A DNA stretch of 64,000 bases from contig CAWIGL010000002.1 of assembly GCA_963835595.1 (NCBI GenBank), forward strand, positions 1,488,001-1,552,000, given 5' to 3'. The stretch is from CAWEPK01 sp963835595. GTDB lineage: Bacteria > Desulfobacterota > Syntrophorhabdia > Syntrophorhabdales > WCHB1-27. The notes under the pieces were generated by a model. The model saw only the letters and a list, made by a program, of their open reading frames with translations. It was not told where the DNA came from and searched no databases. Made by a program: the position numbers and the translations under genes. This document shows positions 29,680 to 37,774 of the stretch, piece after piece; within the stretch, counting starts at the first letter, position 1; each line of letters starts with the position of its first letter.

Positions 29680-30321
29680 ATGGAAGAGAGGGCAGAAAGA
29701 CATCTCGTGAGCATCGACAGGACGGCCGGGGTGCGGGAGATCCGCACGAGGACCGGCTATTTCTCCTTCGAGGCGCTCGTGGGGAAGCTCTCGCCGACGC
29801 TCCGCAGGATCACCCGGAAGCTCAACGGCCACTTCACGTTCATGGACGACCAGGACCTTTTCCAGGAGGCCCTGATCCATCTGTGGTGCGATTTTCAGTC
29901 GGGCAGCCTCGACGACAAGACGGACAGCTACATACTGCAAGGCTGTTACTTCCATCTGAAGAACTATATAAGGAAAAGCCAGGACCCGGCGACGCTCCTG
30001 AGCCTTAACAGCATGATGGAGGAGGACGGGCCGCACCTCGAAGAGATGCTCGTCGCCGACGGCCGCCCCTCGTGCGAGCAGGTCGAGACGAGGCTGGAGG
30101 TCGAGGCAATGACGGGTGCCGGCACGAGCCAGCGGGAGAGGGACGTCCTTTTCTTCTGCCTGGAGGGCCTGACGACGCGGGAGATCGGAAAGAAACTGGG
30201 CATCTCGCACGTGAGCGTAGTGAAGATCCGCAACAAGATAAGGGAGAGGTACGAGAAGCTGAGCGGGCGGGCCGCGCCGGGCAAGGACGGCAAAGGCCTC
30301 GCGGCAGCCTGCCGGAGCTAA
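29680..30321 (+). CDS. sigma-70 family (ECF-like) RNA polymerase sigma factor
   Basis: Predicted 213-aa sigma factor. The region-2 core is LSPTLRRITRKLNGHFTFMD, then DQDLFQEALIHLW, with the QGCYFHLKNYIRK segment following. Region 4 is TSQRERDVLFFCLEGLTTRE, then IGKKLGISHVSVVKIRNKIR, a helix-turn-helix for the -35 element. No anti-sigma gene is adjacent. The ATG at 29680 follows GAGGG; a TTG one codon earlier is the alternative. It lies between the ANTAR regulator and amt1 and behind an attenuator-like leader, so its production may depend on the ANTAR protein. A target promoter is not known; a bipartite motif repeated three times nearby is a candidate. Confidence 0.7.
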   Translation: MEERAERHLVSIDRTAGVREIRTRTGYFSFEALVGKLSPTLRRITRKLNGHFTFMDDQDLFQEALIHLWCDFQSGSLDDKTDSYILQGCYFHLKNYIRKSQDPATLLSLNSMMEEDGPHLEEMLVADGRPSCEQVETRLEVEAMTGAGTSQRERDVLFFCLEGLTTREIGKKLGISHVSVVKIRNKIRERYEKLSGRAAPGKDGKGLAAACRS

Positions 30322-30383
30322 AAGCAGGCGCCGGCTTCGCAAGCGCCGGCGGAATAACCGAAGCGGAATAATCGAGCGGTCGG

Positions 30384-30432
30384 GCGTTTTCGGACCCCCT
30401 TTGAAGGGTTCCGAAAACGCTTTTTTGTTTTT
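30384..30432 (+). terminator. intrinsic terminator after the sigma factor gene
   Basis: GCGTTTTCGGA (30384-30394) pairs with TCCGAAAACGC (30410-30420), an 11-bp stem with further pairing inside, followed by TTTTTTGTTTTT. It isolates the sigma factor transcript from amt1. Confidence 0.9.
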
Positions 30433-30451
30433 CCGGCGAGGCCGCTCAACG

Positions 30452-30480
30452 TTACCACGACGGGGCGTTTTCGACTTGTA
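30452..30480 (+). promoter_or_regulatory. bipartite motif TTACCA-N16-ACTTGTA upstream of amt1
   Basis: TTACCA at 30452-30457 and ACTTGTA at 30474-30480. The same two boxes with exactly 16 bases between them occur at 35845-35873 and 37635-37663. The spacer here differs from the other two, so the boxes are what is conserved. A promoter for a non-standard sigma factor or an activator site is inferred. Confidence 0.6.
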
Positions 30481-30510
30481 AAAGGCGGAAGTCCGTCCAA
30501 AGCGCAATCA

Positions 30511-30546
30511 GGCACATTGGGGTGTCGCGGAAACACTGGTGTTACC
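30511..30546 (+). promoter_or_regulatory. ANTAR-type dual hairpin in the amt1 leader
   Basis: Hairpin 1: GGCAC (30511-30515), loop ATTGGG, GTGTC (30522-30526). After a two-base linker, hairpin 2: GGAAAC (30529-30534), loop ACTGGT, GTTACC (30541-30546) with one A-A mismatch. Both loops have A1 and G4. The stem of hairpin 1 is identical to that in the mvhD leader. A following stem (CCGGT 30545-30549 with ACCGG 30571-30575) overlaps hairpin 2, but no convincing T-tract is present, so the mechanism at this site is less clear. Confidence 0.7.
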
Positions 30547-30644
30547 GGTAAGGGAAGGCTCGTTTTGCGCACCGGAGGGCTTCTTGGGCGCGCGGCCGCC
30601 GGTAGGCGGGCGCCGCTTCGGATCACTCTTTGGGAGGAGAGGAG

Positions 30645-31874
30645 ATGATAAGCGCAGGTGATACCGCGTGGGTGTTGACGTCTACCGGGCTCGTGATGCT
30701 CATGACGCCGGGGCTCGCCTTTTTCTACGGCGGGATGGTGAGGCGCAAGAACATACTCGGCGTCCTCATGCAGTGCTTCATAGTCCTTTGCGTCCTTACG
30801 CTGCAGTGGGCGCTCTTCGGTTACAGCCTTTCATTCGCCCCCCTTAACAGGTTCATAGGCAGCCTTGCTTGGGCGGGCCTTGCCGGGGTGGGCGCCGCGC
30901 CTTATCCCGATTATGCGCCGACCATTCCGCACGAGGCCTTCATGGCCTTCCAGGCCATGTTCGCCATCATCACCCCTGCCCTGATCATCGGCGCCTTCGC
31001 CGAGCGGATGAAGTTCTCCGCCTTTCTCCTTTTCACCGTGCTCTGGGCGACCTTCGTCTACGACCCCGTTGCCCACTGGGTATGGGGCGCGGGGGGATGG
31101 CTTAAAGGTCTCGGCGTGATAGACTTCGCGGGAGGGAGCGTAGTCCACATCAACGCGGGCATCGGCGCCCTCGTGACCGCCCTCGTCATCGGCCGCCGCA
31201 CCGGGTATAAGGACAAGCCCGTGCCTCCCCACAACCTGCCATTCACTGTGCTCGGCGGCGCATTGCTCTGGTTCGGCTGGTTCGGCTTCAACGCGGGCAG
31301 CGCGCTGGCGGCGAACGGCCTTGCCGTCCATGCGCTCGTTGTGACGCACCTTGGCGCAGCGACTGCCGGCCTGACATGGGCCGTCCTCGAGTGGCTCTTC
31401 ACGGGAAAGCCCACCATGTTCGGGACGATCACCGGCTCGATCGCCGGCCTTGCCACGATCACCGCGGCCTCCGGCTTCGTGGGCGTCTTCCCCGCGATAG
31501 CGATAGGTCTCATCGCAAGCATAGTATGCTTCATCTGCGTGAGCGTGATCAAGCCGAGGCTGGGCTACGACGACTCCCTCGACGCCTTCGGCGTCCACGG
31601 GATAGGCGGCATCATCGGGATGCTGACAACGGGCCTTTTCGCCTCGAAGGCGATCAACCCGGCAGGGGCGGACGGCCTGTTCTTCGGCAACCCGCACCAA
31701 TTCCTCGTCCAGCTTTTCGCGGCTGCCGCAGTCACCGGGTACAGCCTGGTCGCAACCTACATTATTTATAAGGTAGTCGATCTTTTCGCCTCGGTGCGCG
31801 TGCCCTTGAAGGATGAGATCGTGGGACTGGACCTGAGCCAGCACCGAGAGTCGGCTTACACGGTCATGGAATAG
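30645..31874 (+). CDS. amt: ammonium transporter (first copy)
   Basis: Amt/Rh family channel of about 409 aa with some eleven hydrophobic segments. Conserved pieces include GDTAWVLTSTGLVMLMTPGLAFFYGGMVRRKN, DPVAHWVWGAGGWL, GGSVVHINAG and WFGWFGFNAGSALAANG, which contain the pore and twin-His region; DDSLDAFGVHGIGGIIG is near the C terminus. The ATG at 30645 follows GGGAGGAGAGG. No PII gene is adjacent, unlike amt2. It is closely similar to the second copy, suggesting duplication. Its leader carries the motif and hairpins listed above. Confidence 0.95.
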   Translation: MISAGDTAWVLTSTGLVMLMTPGLAFFYGGMVRRKNILGVLMQCFIVLCVLTLQWALFGYSLSFAPLNRFIGSLAWAGLAGVGAAPYPDYAPTIPHEAFMAFQAMFAIITPALIIGAFAERMKFSAFLLFTVLWATFVYDPVAHWVWGAGGWLKGLGVIDFAGGSVVHINAGIGALVTALVIGRRTGYKDKPVPPHNLPFTVLGGALLWFGWFGFNAGSALAANGLAVHALVVTHLGAATAGLTWAVLEWLFTGKPTMFGTITGSIAGLATITAASGFVGVFPAIAIGLIASIVCFICVSVIKPRLGYDDSLDAFGVHGIGGIIGMLTTGLFASKAINPAGADGLFFGNPHQFLVQLFAAAAVTGYSLVATYIIYKVVDLFASVRVPLKDEIVGLDLSQHRESAYTVME

Positions 31875-32315
31875 GGGGGGGCGGGGCGGCTGCGTCTGAG
31901 GCGCATCTTTCGCGTCGCGCTGCGGGCCGAGCGCTCCGACGTACCCAAAAAGTACGCCTCCGCGCCTCGACCCTTGCGCTTCACGAAATCTGCATCCTCA
32001 TACTTGCCGCTCTTCGTAACCCTCTGCCACGAAAGGTTTTCTATTCTTATATCCCACCTTATGGATACAGCAAAGCCCGCTCTTGCCGCATAGCGCGATT
32101 CCGAACAGGCGCGAGTCCAAGCCTGGAGGAGTCCGACAGCAGTATCGTATACGCCGCAACAGACGCCGCGATAGCTTTTTATGTCAAATAAGACATATTG
32201 AAGTCCCAAAATCGGGCGTATATGCTAGAAAAGAGGCATATGGGGCGGTTCTCGAAAACGTACCGAGGGACGGCCCCAGGTATGTCCGCGATAGTCTCGT
32301 GAAGGGAGGCATTCC
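31875..32315. other. 441-base gap between amt1 and the AOR cluster
   Basis: No convincing gene. On the minus strand a short reading frame (31856-32209) encodes KSGKYEDADFVKRKGRGAE and TSERSARSATRKMRLRR, which looks like a remnant or repeat-derived sequence, not a protein. Near the 3' end are two imperfect palindromes: ATATGC/GCATAT around 32220-32243, and GGGGCGGT...GACGGCCCC between about 32243 and 32278. These could be leader structure for the AOR operon. I see no match to the ANTAR element or the TTACCA motif here. Confidence 0.4.
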
Positions 32316-32798
32316 ATGAGCAAGATGTTGATGATCTATCCGGACAGGTGCACCGGCTGCCGGAACTGCGAGCTTTCATGCTCTTTTTTCCACGACAGGG
32401 AGTTCCGTCCCCACACTGCGCGCATCCACGTCGCTTCCTGGGAGGCGGAAGGCTTCTCCGTGCCGACTACCTGCCAGCAGTGCGAAGACGCCCCCTGCGT
32501 CGCAGTCTGTCCTACGACCGCCATGCACGAGGACGCAGCCCTCGGCCGCGTCGCCTGGGACGAGGCAAATTGCATCGGCTGCCGCATGTGCACCCTCGCC
32601 TGCCCCTTCGGCGCAGTCGTTTACGAGACGGAGAAGCGGCGCATCGTCAAGTGCGACCTCTGCGGGGGCAGCCCCGAGTGCGTGACCTTCTGCCCGACCC
32701 AGGCGATAGAATACGTTGACGAGACCGAGGCGGTGCGGTCCAGGCAGAAGGCCGTCGCCGTAGGCCTCAAGAAGAGCGTCGAGGAGGTGCAGCGATGA
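32316..32798 (+). CDS. 4Fe-4S ferredoxin subunit associated with AOR
   Basis: 160-aa iron-sulfur protein with four cysteine clusters: CTGCRNCELSC, CQQCEDAPCVAVCP, CIGCRMCTLACPFG and CDLCGGSPECVTFCP, the arrangement of electron-transfer subunits such as those of dimethyl sulfoxide reductase-type and AOR-type enzymes. It probably carries electrons from the adjacent aldehyde oxidoreductase. The AOR gene starts four bases before its stop, so the two are coupled. Upstream AGGGAGG sets the ATG at 32316. Confidence 0.88.
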   Translation: MSKMLMIYPDRCTGCRNCELSCSFFHDREFRPHTARIHVASWEAEGFSVPTTCQQCEDAPCVAVCPTTAMHEDAALGRVAWDEANCIGCRMCTLACPFGAVVYETEKRRIVKCDLCGGSPECVTFCPTQAIEYVDETEAVRSRQKAVAVGLKKSVEEVQR

Positions 32799-34596
32799 AC
32801 GGCTGGAACGGCTCTATCCTGCGCGTCGACCTATCGAGCGGGTCTGTAGTCAAAGAGGCGCTCGACCCTGCGATAGCGAAGAAATATATAGGCGGCCGGG
32901 GCCTCGGGAGCTACCTGATCTTCAACGAGACGGACCCCGCCATCGACCCGTTGAGCCCGAAGAACAAGCTTATCTTCGCCCCGGGGCCGCTCTCCGGGAC
33001 GAACGCCCCGTCCGCGGGCCACTTCGACGTAGTGACGAAAGGCCCCCTTACAGGCACCATCGCAGCCTCAAGCTCCGGCGGCGTCTTCGGCCCCATGCTG
33101 AAATACGCAGGCTATGACCTTTTAGTCGTCGAGGGCAAGGCGGACAAGCCCGTCTACCTGTGGATCGACGACGACGAGATCGCCATCCGGGACGCAGCGG
33201 CGCTCTGGGGAAAGACGGTAGCTGCGACGACTGAGATGGTTCGGCTGGAGACGGACGAGGAGGCGAGCGTTGCCTGCATCGGACCGGCCGGGGAGAGGGG
33301 CGTCCTGCTGGCGAACATCATAAACGAGCACAGCCGGGCGGCAGGGCGGACAGGCGTTGGGGCCGTCATGGGCGCCAAGAACCTGAAGGCAGTGGCGGTC
33401 CGGGGGACCGGGGCGGTCCGGGTGGCGGACGCGGACGCCTTCCGCAAGGCCATGACGAACGCCTGGACGAAGATAAGGAACCATCCGGTCGGGGGCGGGG
33501 GCTCAAGGCCTTCGGCACGGACGTTCTTGTCAATATCCTGAACGAAAGCGGGGGGTTGCCCACGCGGAACTACCGCCAGGCCACCTTTGCGACGGCCGAC
33601 AAGGTGGGAGGGGAGTCGCTGTCCAAGCAGCTCCTCACGCGGCCCAGAGGGTGCTTTTCCTGCATCATAAGCTGCGGCCGCGCCACCCGTGTGACCAACC
33701 CGAAGTACGCAGGCCGGGGCGAGGGCCCGGAGTACGAAAGCGCCTGGGCCTTCGGGCCCGCGTGCGGCATCGACGACCTCGACGCTGTGACCAAGGCCAA
33801 TTATCTCTGCAACGAATACGGCATGGACACGATCACGATGGGCTCCACTGTCGCCTGCGCGATGGAGATGTTCGAGGACGGCATCATCACCCTTGAGGAG
33901 ACGGGGGGCATCCCGCTCAATTTCGGCAATGCGGAGGCGATGGTGGAGATGGTCCGCCTGACGGGCGAGGGCGAGGGGTTCGGCAAGAAGCTCGCTATGG
34001 GGAGCTACCGGCTTGCTGCGAGCTACGAGCACCCCGAATATTCGATGACCGTGAAGAAACAGGAAATGCCCGCATACGACCCGCGCGCGCTCCAGGGCAT
34101 CGGACTCAACTACGCCACCAGCAACCGGGGCGGCTGCCACGTCCGGGGATACACGACTGCCGTCGAGATCCTCGGCAACCCCGTAAAGATCGATATGCTG
34201 GCGACCGAGGGAAAGGCCGGATGGGTCATCCTGTTCCAGAACCTGACGGCTGCCCTCGATTCGACGGGCATGTGCCTCTTTGCCACCTTCGGCATCGGCG
34301 CGGACGAGATCGCGGAGCTTCTTAGCGCTGCCACCGGCACCCTCTATACGACGGAAGAGTTCATGAGGGCCGGGGAGCGCATCTGGAACCTTGAGCGCCT
34401 CTATAACCTCAAGGCGGGCTTTTCGGCGAAGGACGACACGCTGCCGGAGCGCCTCCTCAAGGTCCCCCTGCCTGAGGGCGGGGCGAAGGGGCGGACGAGC
34501 GGGCTTAAAAAAATGCTGCCGGAATATTACAGCCTGCGCGGGTGGGACGCCTCCGGCGTGCCGGCTAAGGAGAAGCTCGCTGAGCTTGGCCTGTAA
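32795..34596 (+). CDS. aor: aldehyde:ferredoxin oxidoreductase (one frameshift)
   Basis: Tungsten- or molybdenum-pterin enzyme oxidising aldehydes, or reducing acids with ferredoxin. The N-terminal domain has MNGWNGSILRVDLSSGSV, KKYIGGRGLGSYLIFNE, APGPLSGTNAPSAGHFDV and AGRTGVGAVMGAKNLKAVAV, all AOR signatures. Near 33495, in a G-rich run, one base appears to be missing; the other frame resumes LKAFGTDVLVNILNESGGLP. The cluster-binding cysteines lie in RGCFSCIISCGR. The joined length is about 600 aa, normal for AOR. Its neighbours are a ferredoxin and a flavoprotein, forming a three-gene unit between two ammonium transporters. Confidence 0.88.
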
Positions 34597-34605
34597 GGAA
34601 AGGCG

Positions 34606-35820
34606 ATGAACCATCTCATCATAGGCGGGGGTCCGGCGGGGATGACGGCTGCCGCGTGGCTGAGGCGCCTCGACCCCGGGGCCGCGGTCACGCTGCTCTC
34701 CAGGGAAAAGATAGCCCCCTACGCGAAGATGGCCCTCCCCTACCGTCTCTCGGGGGAGATGGAGGCAAAGAACATCTTCCTGCCTGTCCCGGAAGGCGTC
34801 TCCGTCCTCCTCGGGAGCGAGGCGGCCGAGATAGACCACTACGGGCGCCGCGTCCTTACATCGACGGGCGAGAGGCTCGGCTACGACAGGCTCCTCATCG
34901 CAGCGGGGGCGGTCCCCGAAAGGCCGCAGGTCAAGGGAGCAAACCTGCCCTTCGTCTTCACGGTCCGCGACCTGCCCGATATCGTCAGGATGAGAGAGCG
35001 GGTGAAAGGGAGCGGCGGGCGGGCCGTCATCGCGGGCGCAGGCCCGGTGAGCATGGAGACGGGCGACGCCCTGCATAAGCTGGGCATGGAGATCACCTAC
35101 GTCGTCTCTTCCGACCGCATATTCTCCTCGATGCTCGACAGGCCGACCGCCGAGTTCGTCCGCCGCAGGATCGAGTCGCTCGGGGTCGAGGTGCTGACGG
35201 GCGACGACATCACGGCAATCGGCGAGAACGGCGAGGTCTCCCTGAAGTCCGGCGGCAGGAGGGCCTGCGACCTCGTCGTCTTCGGAAAAGGCGTGCGTCC
35301 CTGCACCGGCTTCCTTGCGGGGAGCGGCATCACGGTAAAGAAGGGGATATGTGTCGATGAGCGCCAGGAGACGGACATGTCCGGCGTTTTCGCAGCCGGA
35401 GACGCAGTGGAGACGATAGACATCGCATACGGGGAGCCGAGGGTGAACGCCCTGTGGCCTGCAGCAGTGGAGCAGGGCAGGATAGCGGCCCTCAACATGT
35501 CCGGCGCGAAGGCGGCCTATGGGGGGAGCCTCGCGAGGAACGTCCTGCGCGTCTTCGGCGTCTCCATATTTACGGCGGGCAGGAGCAGGGACGAAGGGCC
35601 CGGCGTCTTGCGGGAGGAAGACGGGCGGTCTTACAGGAAGGTCGTGATCGAGAAAGGCGTGCTCAAGGGCTTCGCCTTCGTAGGGGACGTGCAGGGCGAG
35701 GGCCTTTACGCGGGCCTGATCGGAAAGAAAGTCGATGTCTCGCCGGGGATAGGCAGGCTCCTTAAGGGGCAATGCGCCTGGGCGCGCCTCTTCACCGGCG
35801 CCATGAAGCTGCCCCGGTAA
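34606..35820 (+). CDS. FAD/NAD(P)-dependent oxidoreductase of the AOR cluster
   Basis: 404-aa flavoprotein of the pyridine nucleotide-disulfide oxidoreductase class. The FAD motif IIGGGPAGMTAAAWLRRL starts the protein; the NAD motif is AVIAGAGPVSMETGDALHKLG; the second FAD motif is MSGVFAAGDAVETIDIAYGE. No redox-active CxxC pair is seen next to the FAD site, pointing to the ferredoxin/rubredoxin reductase or NADH oxidase branch. It probably links AOR and its ferredoxin to NAD(P)H. It follows aor after ten bases. Confidence 0.85.
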   Translation: MNHLIIGGGPAGMTAAAWLRRLDPGAAVTLLSREKIAPYAKMALPYRLSGEMEAKNIFLPVPEGVSVLLGSEAAEIDHYGRRVLTSTGERLGYDRLLIAAGAVPERPQVKGANLPFVFTVRDLPDIVRMRERVKGSGGRAVIAGAGPVSMETGDALHKLGMEITYVVSSDRIFSSMLDRPTAEFVRRRIESLGVEVLTGDDITAIGENGEVSLKSGGRRACDLVVFGKGVRPCTGFLAGSGITVKKGICVDERQETDMSGVFAAGDAVETIDIAYGEPRVNALWPAAVEQGRIAALNMSGAKAAYGGSLARNVLRVFGVSIFTAGRSRDEGPGVLREEDGRSYRKVVIEKGVLKGFAFVGDVQGEGLYAGLIGKKVDVSPGIGRLLKGQCAWARLFTGAMKLPR

Positions 35821-35844
35821 GGCACGGGCGGCCAAGCGGGGGGA

Positions 35845-35873
35845 TTACCAAAACGCCCGAGATTTTACTTGTA
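35845..35873 (+). promoter_or_regulatory. bipartite motif TTACCA-N16-ACTTGTA upstream of amt2
   Basis: TTACCA at 35845-35850, ACTTGTA at 35867-35873. Compared with the glnA copy at 37635-37663, 24 of 29 positions are identical, including GCCCGA in the spacer. It lies about 25 bases before the first ANTAR-like hairpin of the amt2 leader. Confidence 0.65.
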
Positions 35874-35898
35874 GCGATATAAGCCCGCAGATCGGGCA

Positions 35899-35951
35899 GA
35901 CACGTTGATGTGTTAAAACAGCGGCGTTCTTAGAAAGAGCGCCGTTTTTTT
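35899..35951 (+). promoter_or_regulatory. ANTAR-type dual hairpin overlapping terminator 1 (amt2 leader)
   Basis: Hairpin 1: GACAC (35899-35903), loop GTTGAT, GTGTT (35910-35914). Two-base linker. Hairpin 2: AAC (35917-35919), loop AGCGGC, GTT (35926-35928), with A1 and G4. Terminator: CGGCGTTCTT (35922-35931), three-base loop, AAGAGCGCCG (35935-35944), then seven Ts. Hairpin 2 and the terminator share bases 35922-35928 and cannot form together. A GCCCG/CGGGC stem lies just upstream at 35883-35897. Confidence 0.65.
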
Positions 35952-35963
35952 GCCCAAGCGGCC

Positions 35964-36018
35964 GGACGAAGGCGTCCTTGTCCATGCACTTTACGGACAA
36001 GAGGCGCCTTTTTATTTT
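35964..36018 (+). terminator. second tandem terminator in the amt2 leader, with ANTAR-like hairpin
   Basis: GGCGTCCTTGTCC (35971-35983) pairs with GGACAAGAGGCGCC (35995-36008) over 13 bp with one bulged A, followed by TTTTTATTTT. A competing hairpin, GGAC (35964-35967), loop GAAGGC, GTCC (35974-35977), overlaps its 5' arm and resembles hairpin 2 of the sigma factor leader (both GGAC, two variable bases, AGGC, GTCC). The terminator ends about 18 bases before the amt2 ATG. Confidence 0.65.
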
Positions 36019-36035
36019 AACGGAGGTGGATTCTT

Positions 36036-37262
36036 ATGAACACGGGCGACACGGCATGGGTATTGGCATCTTCCGCCCTGGTTATGCTCATGACCCCAGG
36101 ACTGGCCTTTTTTTACGGGGGCATGGTGCGGCGGAAGAACGTCCTCGGCGTGCTGATGCAGTGCTTCACGATCCTTGCGATCATCAGCATCCAGTGGGTG
36201 CTCTACGGGTACAGCCTTGCCTTTGCGCCGGGCAAGGGGTTCTGGGGCGGCTTTGCGTGGGTCGGCCTGAACGGCGTCGGCCTGGAGCCGTTCAAGGATT
36301 ACGCGGCGACGATCCCGCACCAGGCGTTCATGATCTTTCAGGCCATGTTCGCCATTATTACGCCTGCCCTGATCGTGGGCGCCTTCGCTGAGCGTATGAA
36401 ATTCTCCGGCTTCGTCGTCTTCGTGATCCTCTGGGCGACCTTCGTCTACGACCCCGTCGCCCACTGGGTATGGGGCGTGGGCGGATGGCTGAAGGAGCTG
36501 GGGGCACTCGATTTTGCCGGGGGCACCGTAGTCCACATCAATTCGGGCATCGCCGCCCTCGCTGCGTGCCTCCTGATCGGGAGAAGGAAGGGCTACGACA
36601 AGAAGCCCATCCCCCCGCACAACCTGCCGCACGTGATCCTGGGCACCGCCCTTCTCTGGTTCGGCTGGTTCGGCTTCAACGCAGGCAGCGCGCTGGCGGC
36701 CAACGGCCTGGCCGTCAACGCATTCGTCGTCACGAACACGGCTGCCGCGACTGCGGGCCTTTCATGGGCGCTGATAGAGTGGATACATAACGGTAAGCCG
36801 ACGGTCTTCGGCACGGCCACCGGGGTAGTCGCCGGTCTCGTGGCGATCACGCCCGCGTCCGGTTTCGTCAGCGTCATGCCGGCCATCCTGATCGGCATCC
36901 TCGTGAGCGTCTTCTGTTTCCTCGCCGTCGCAATCGTGAAGCCCCTTCTCGGATACGACGACTCCCTCGATACCTTCGGCGTCCATTGCGTGGGCGGGGT
37001 CTGGGGCGCCCTGGCGACAGGCCTTTTCGCCTCGAAGCTGGTCAACCCGGACGGCGCGAACGGTCTCTTTCTGGGCAACCCCAGGCAGTTCCTGATCCAG
37101 GCCGCAGCCGTCGGCGTCACGCTCGCTTACAGCTTTTGCGCGAGCATGGTTCTCTACAAGGTCGTCGACTGGGCCATAGGGATGAGGGTCACCGAAAAGG
37201 ACGAGATCATGGGCCTCGACCTTACGCAGCACAACGAGAACGCCTATACGATACTGGAATAG
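36036..37262 (+). CDS. amt: ammonium transporter (second copy)
   Basis: Amt channel, 408 aa, closely related to the copy at 30.6 kb across its whole length (GDTAWVLASSALVMLMTPGL, then AFFYGGMVRRKN; WFGWFGFNAGSALAANGLAV). It is followed after 15 bases by a PII gene, the usual amtB-glnK arrangement in which GlnK plugs the channel. An ACGGAGGTGG site precedes the ATG at 36036. Two strong terminators lie between its probable promoter and the start codon, so expression should require antitermination. Confidence 0.95.
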   Translation: MNTGDTAWVLASSALVMLMTPGLAFFYGGMVRRKNVLGVLMQCFTILAIISIQWVLYGYSLAFAPGKGFWGGFAWVGLNGVGLEPFKDYAATIPHQAFMIFQAMFAIITPALIVGAFAERMKFSGFVVFVILWATFVYDPVAHWVWGVGGWLKELGALDFAGGTVVHINSGIAALAACLLIGRRKGYDKKPIPPHNLPHVILGTALLWFGWFGFNAGSALAANGLAVNAFVVTNTAAATAGLSWALIEWIHNGKPTVFGTATGVVAGLVAITPASGFVSVMPAILIGILVSVFCFLAVAIVKPLLGYDDSLDTFGVHCVGGVWGALATGLFASKLVNPDGANGLFLGNPRQFLIQAAAVGVTLAYSFCASMVLYKVVDWAIGMRVTEKDEIMGLDLTQHNENAYTILE

Positions 37263-37277
37263 AGGAGGGAGGAGAAG

Positions 37278-37619
37278 ATGAAAGTAATTATCGCCATCAT
37301 AAAACCGGACAGGCTTGAGGCGGTCAAGGAGGAGCTTTACAAGGCGGAGGTGAACCTTATTACCGTGAGCGAGGTGCTGGGCCACGGACGCCAGATGGGC
37401 GTGACGGAGGTCTACCGGGGCGTAAAGGAGATGGGGAACCTTTTGAGAAAGGTCCAGCTCCTTATCGCGGTGAACGACAGCTTCGTCCAGCCGACCGTCG
37501 ACGCCATCATCAGGGGCGGCAGGACGGGCGAGATCGGGGACGGCAAGATATTCGTGCTGCCCCTGGAGGAGTGCATACGCATACGGACGGGCGAGCGTGA
37601 CGGGAACGCCATCGGATAA
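37278..37619 (+). CDS. glnK: nitrogen regulatory protein PII
   Basis: Small trimeric signal protein, 113 aa, sensing 2-oxoglutarate and ATP/ADP and binding AmtB. MKVIIAIIKPDRLEAVKEELYKAEV begins the protein. The T-loop has the uridylylatable-type tyrosine in TEVYRG. The B-loop region reads RTGEIGDGKIFVLPLEECIRIRTGE. The T-loop segment VKEMGNLLRKVQLLIAVND is less standard than enteric GlnK, so its partner range may differ. It is cotranscribed with amt2. Confidence 0.94.
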   Translation: MKVIIAIIKPDRLEAVKEELYKAEVNLITVSEVLGHGRQMGVTEVYRGVKEMGNLLRKVQLLIAVNDSFVQPTVDAIIRGGRTGEIGDGKIFVLPLEECIRIRTGERDGNAIG

Positions 37620-37634
37620 GGGACAGGCCGTCTG

Positions 37635-37663
37635 TTACCAACCGGCCCGAAATCTTACTTGTA
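37635..37663 (+). promoter_or_regulatory. bipartite motif TTACCA-N16-ACTTGTA upstream of the glnA unit
   Basis: TTACCA at 37635-37640, ACTTGTA at 37657-37663. It starts 16 bases after the glnK stop and lies about 110 bases before the small gene that leads into glnA. Unlike the amt copies, I find no convincing pair of A1/G4 hexaloop hairpins after it; a GC-rich stem (GCGCC-AAAA-GGCGC type) near 37741-37758 is the main structure. Confidence 0.65.
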
Positions 37664-37774
37664 TACGGCGGGACGTCTATGCACGCCCGGAGGTTATCCC
37701 TGTCTCTTGGAGCGCCCCGCCTTCCGGTGTCGGTAACAGGCGCGCCAAAAGGGCGCTGCGCGAGGTAGCAGCAT

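Noticed and set aside
31856..32209. Minus-strand 117-codon protein between amt1 and AOR genes
   Set aside because: It has arginine-rich low-complexity ends, overlaps the amt1 3' end, and has no start signal. Treated as non-coding or remnant.
37664..37774. ANTAR-type hairpins before the small gene and glnA
   Set aside because: I searched for six-base loops with A1 and G4. Only weak three-bp stems and a CTATGC loop were found, so I list the promoter motif only.
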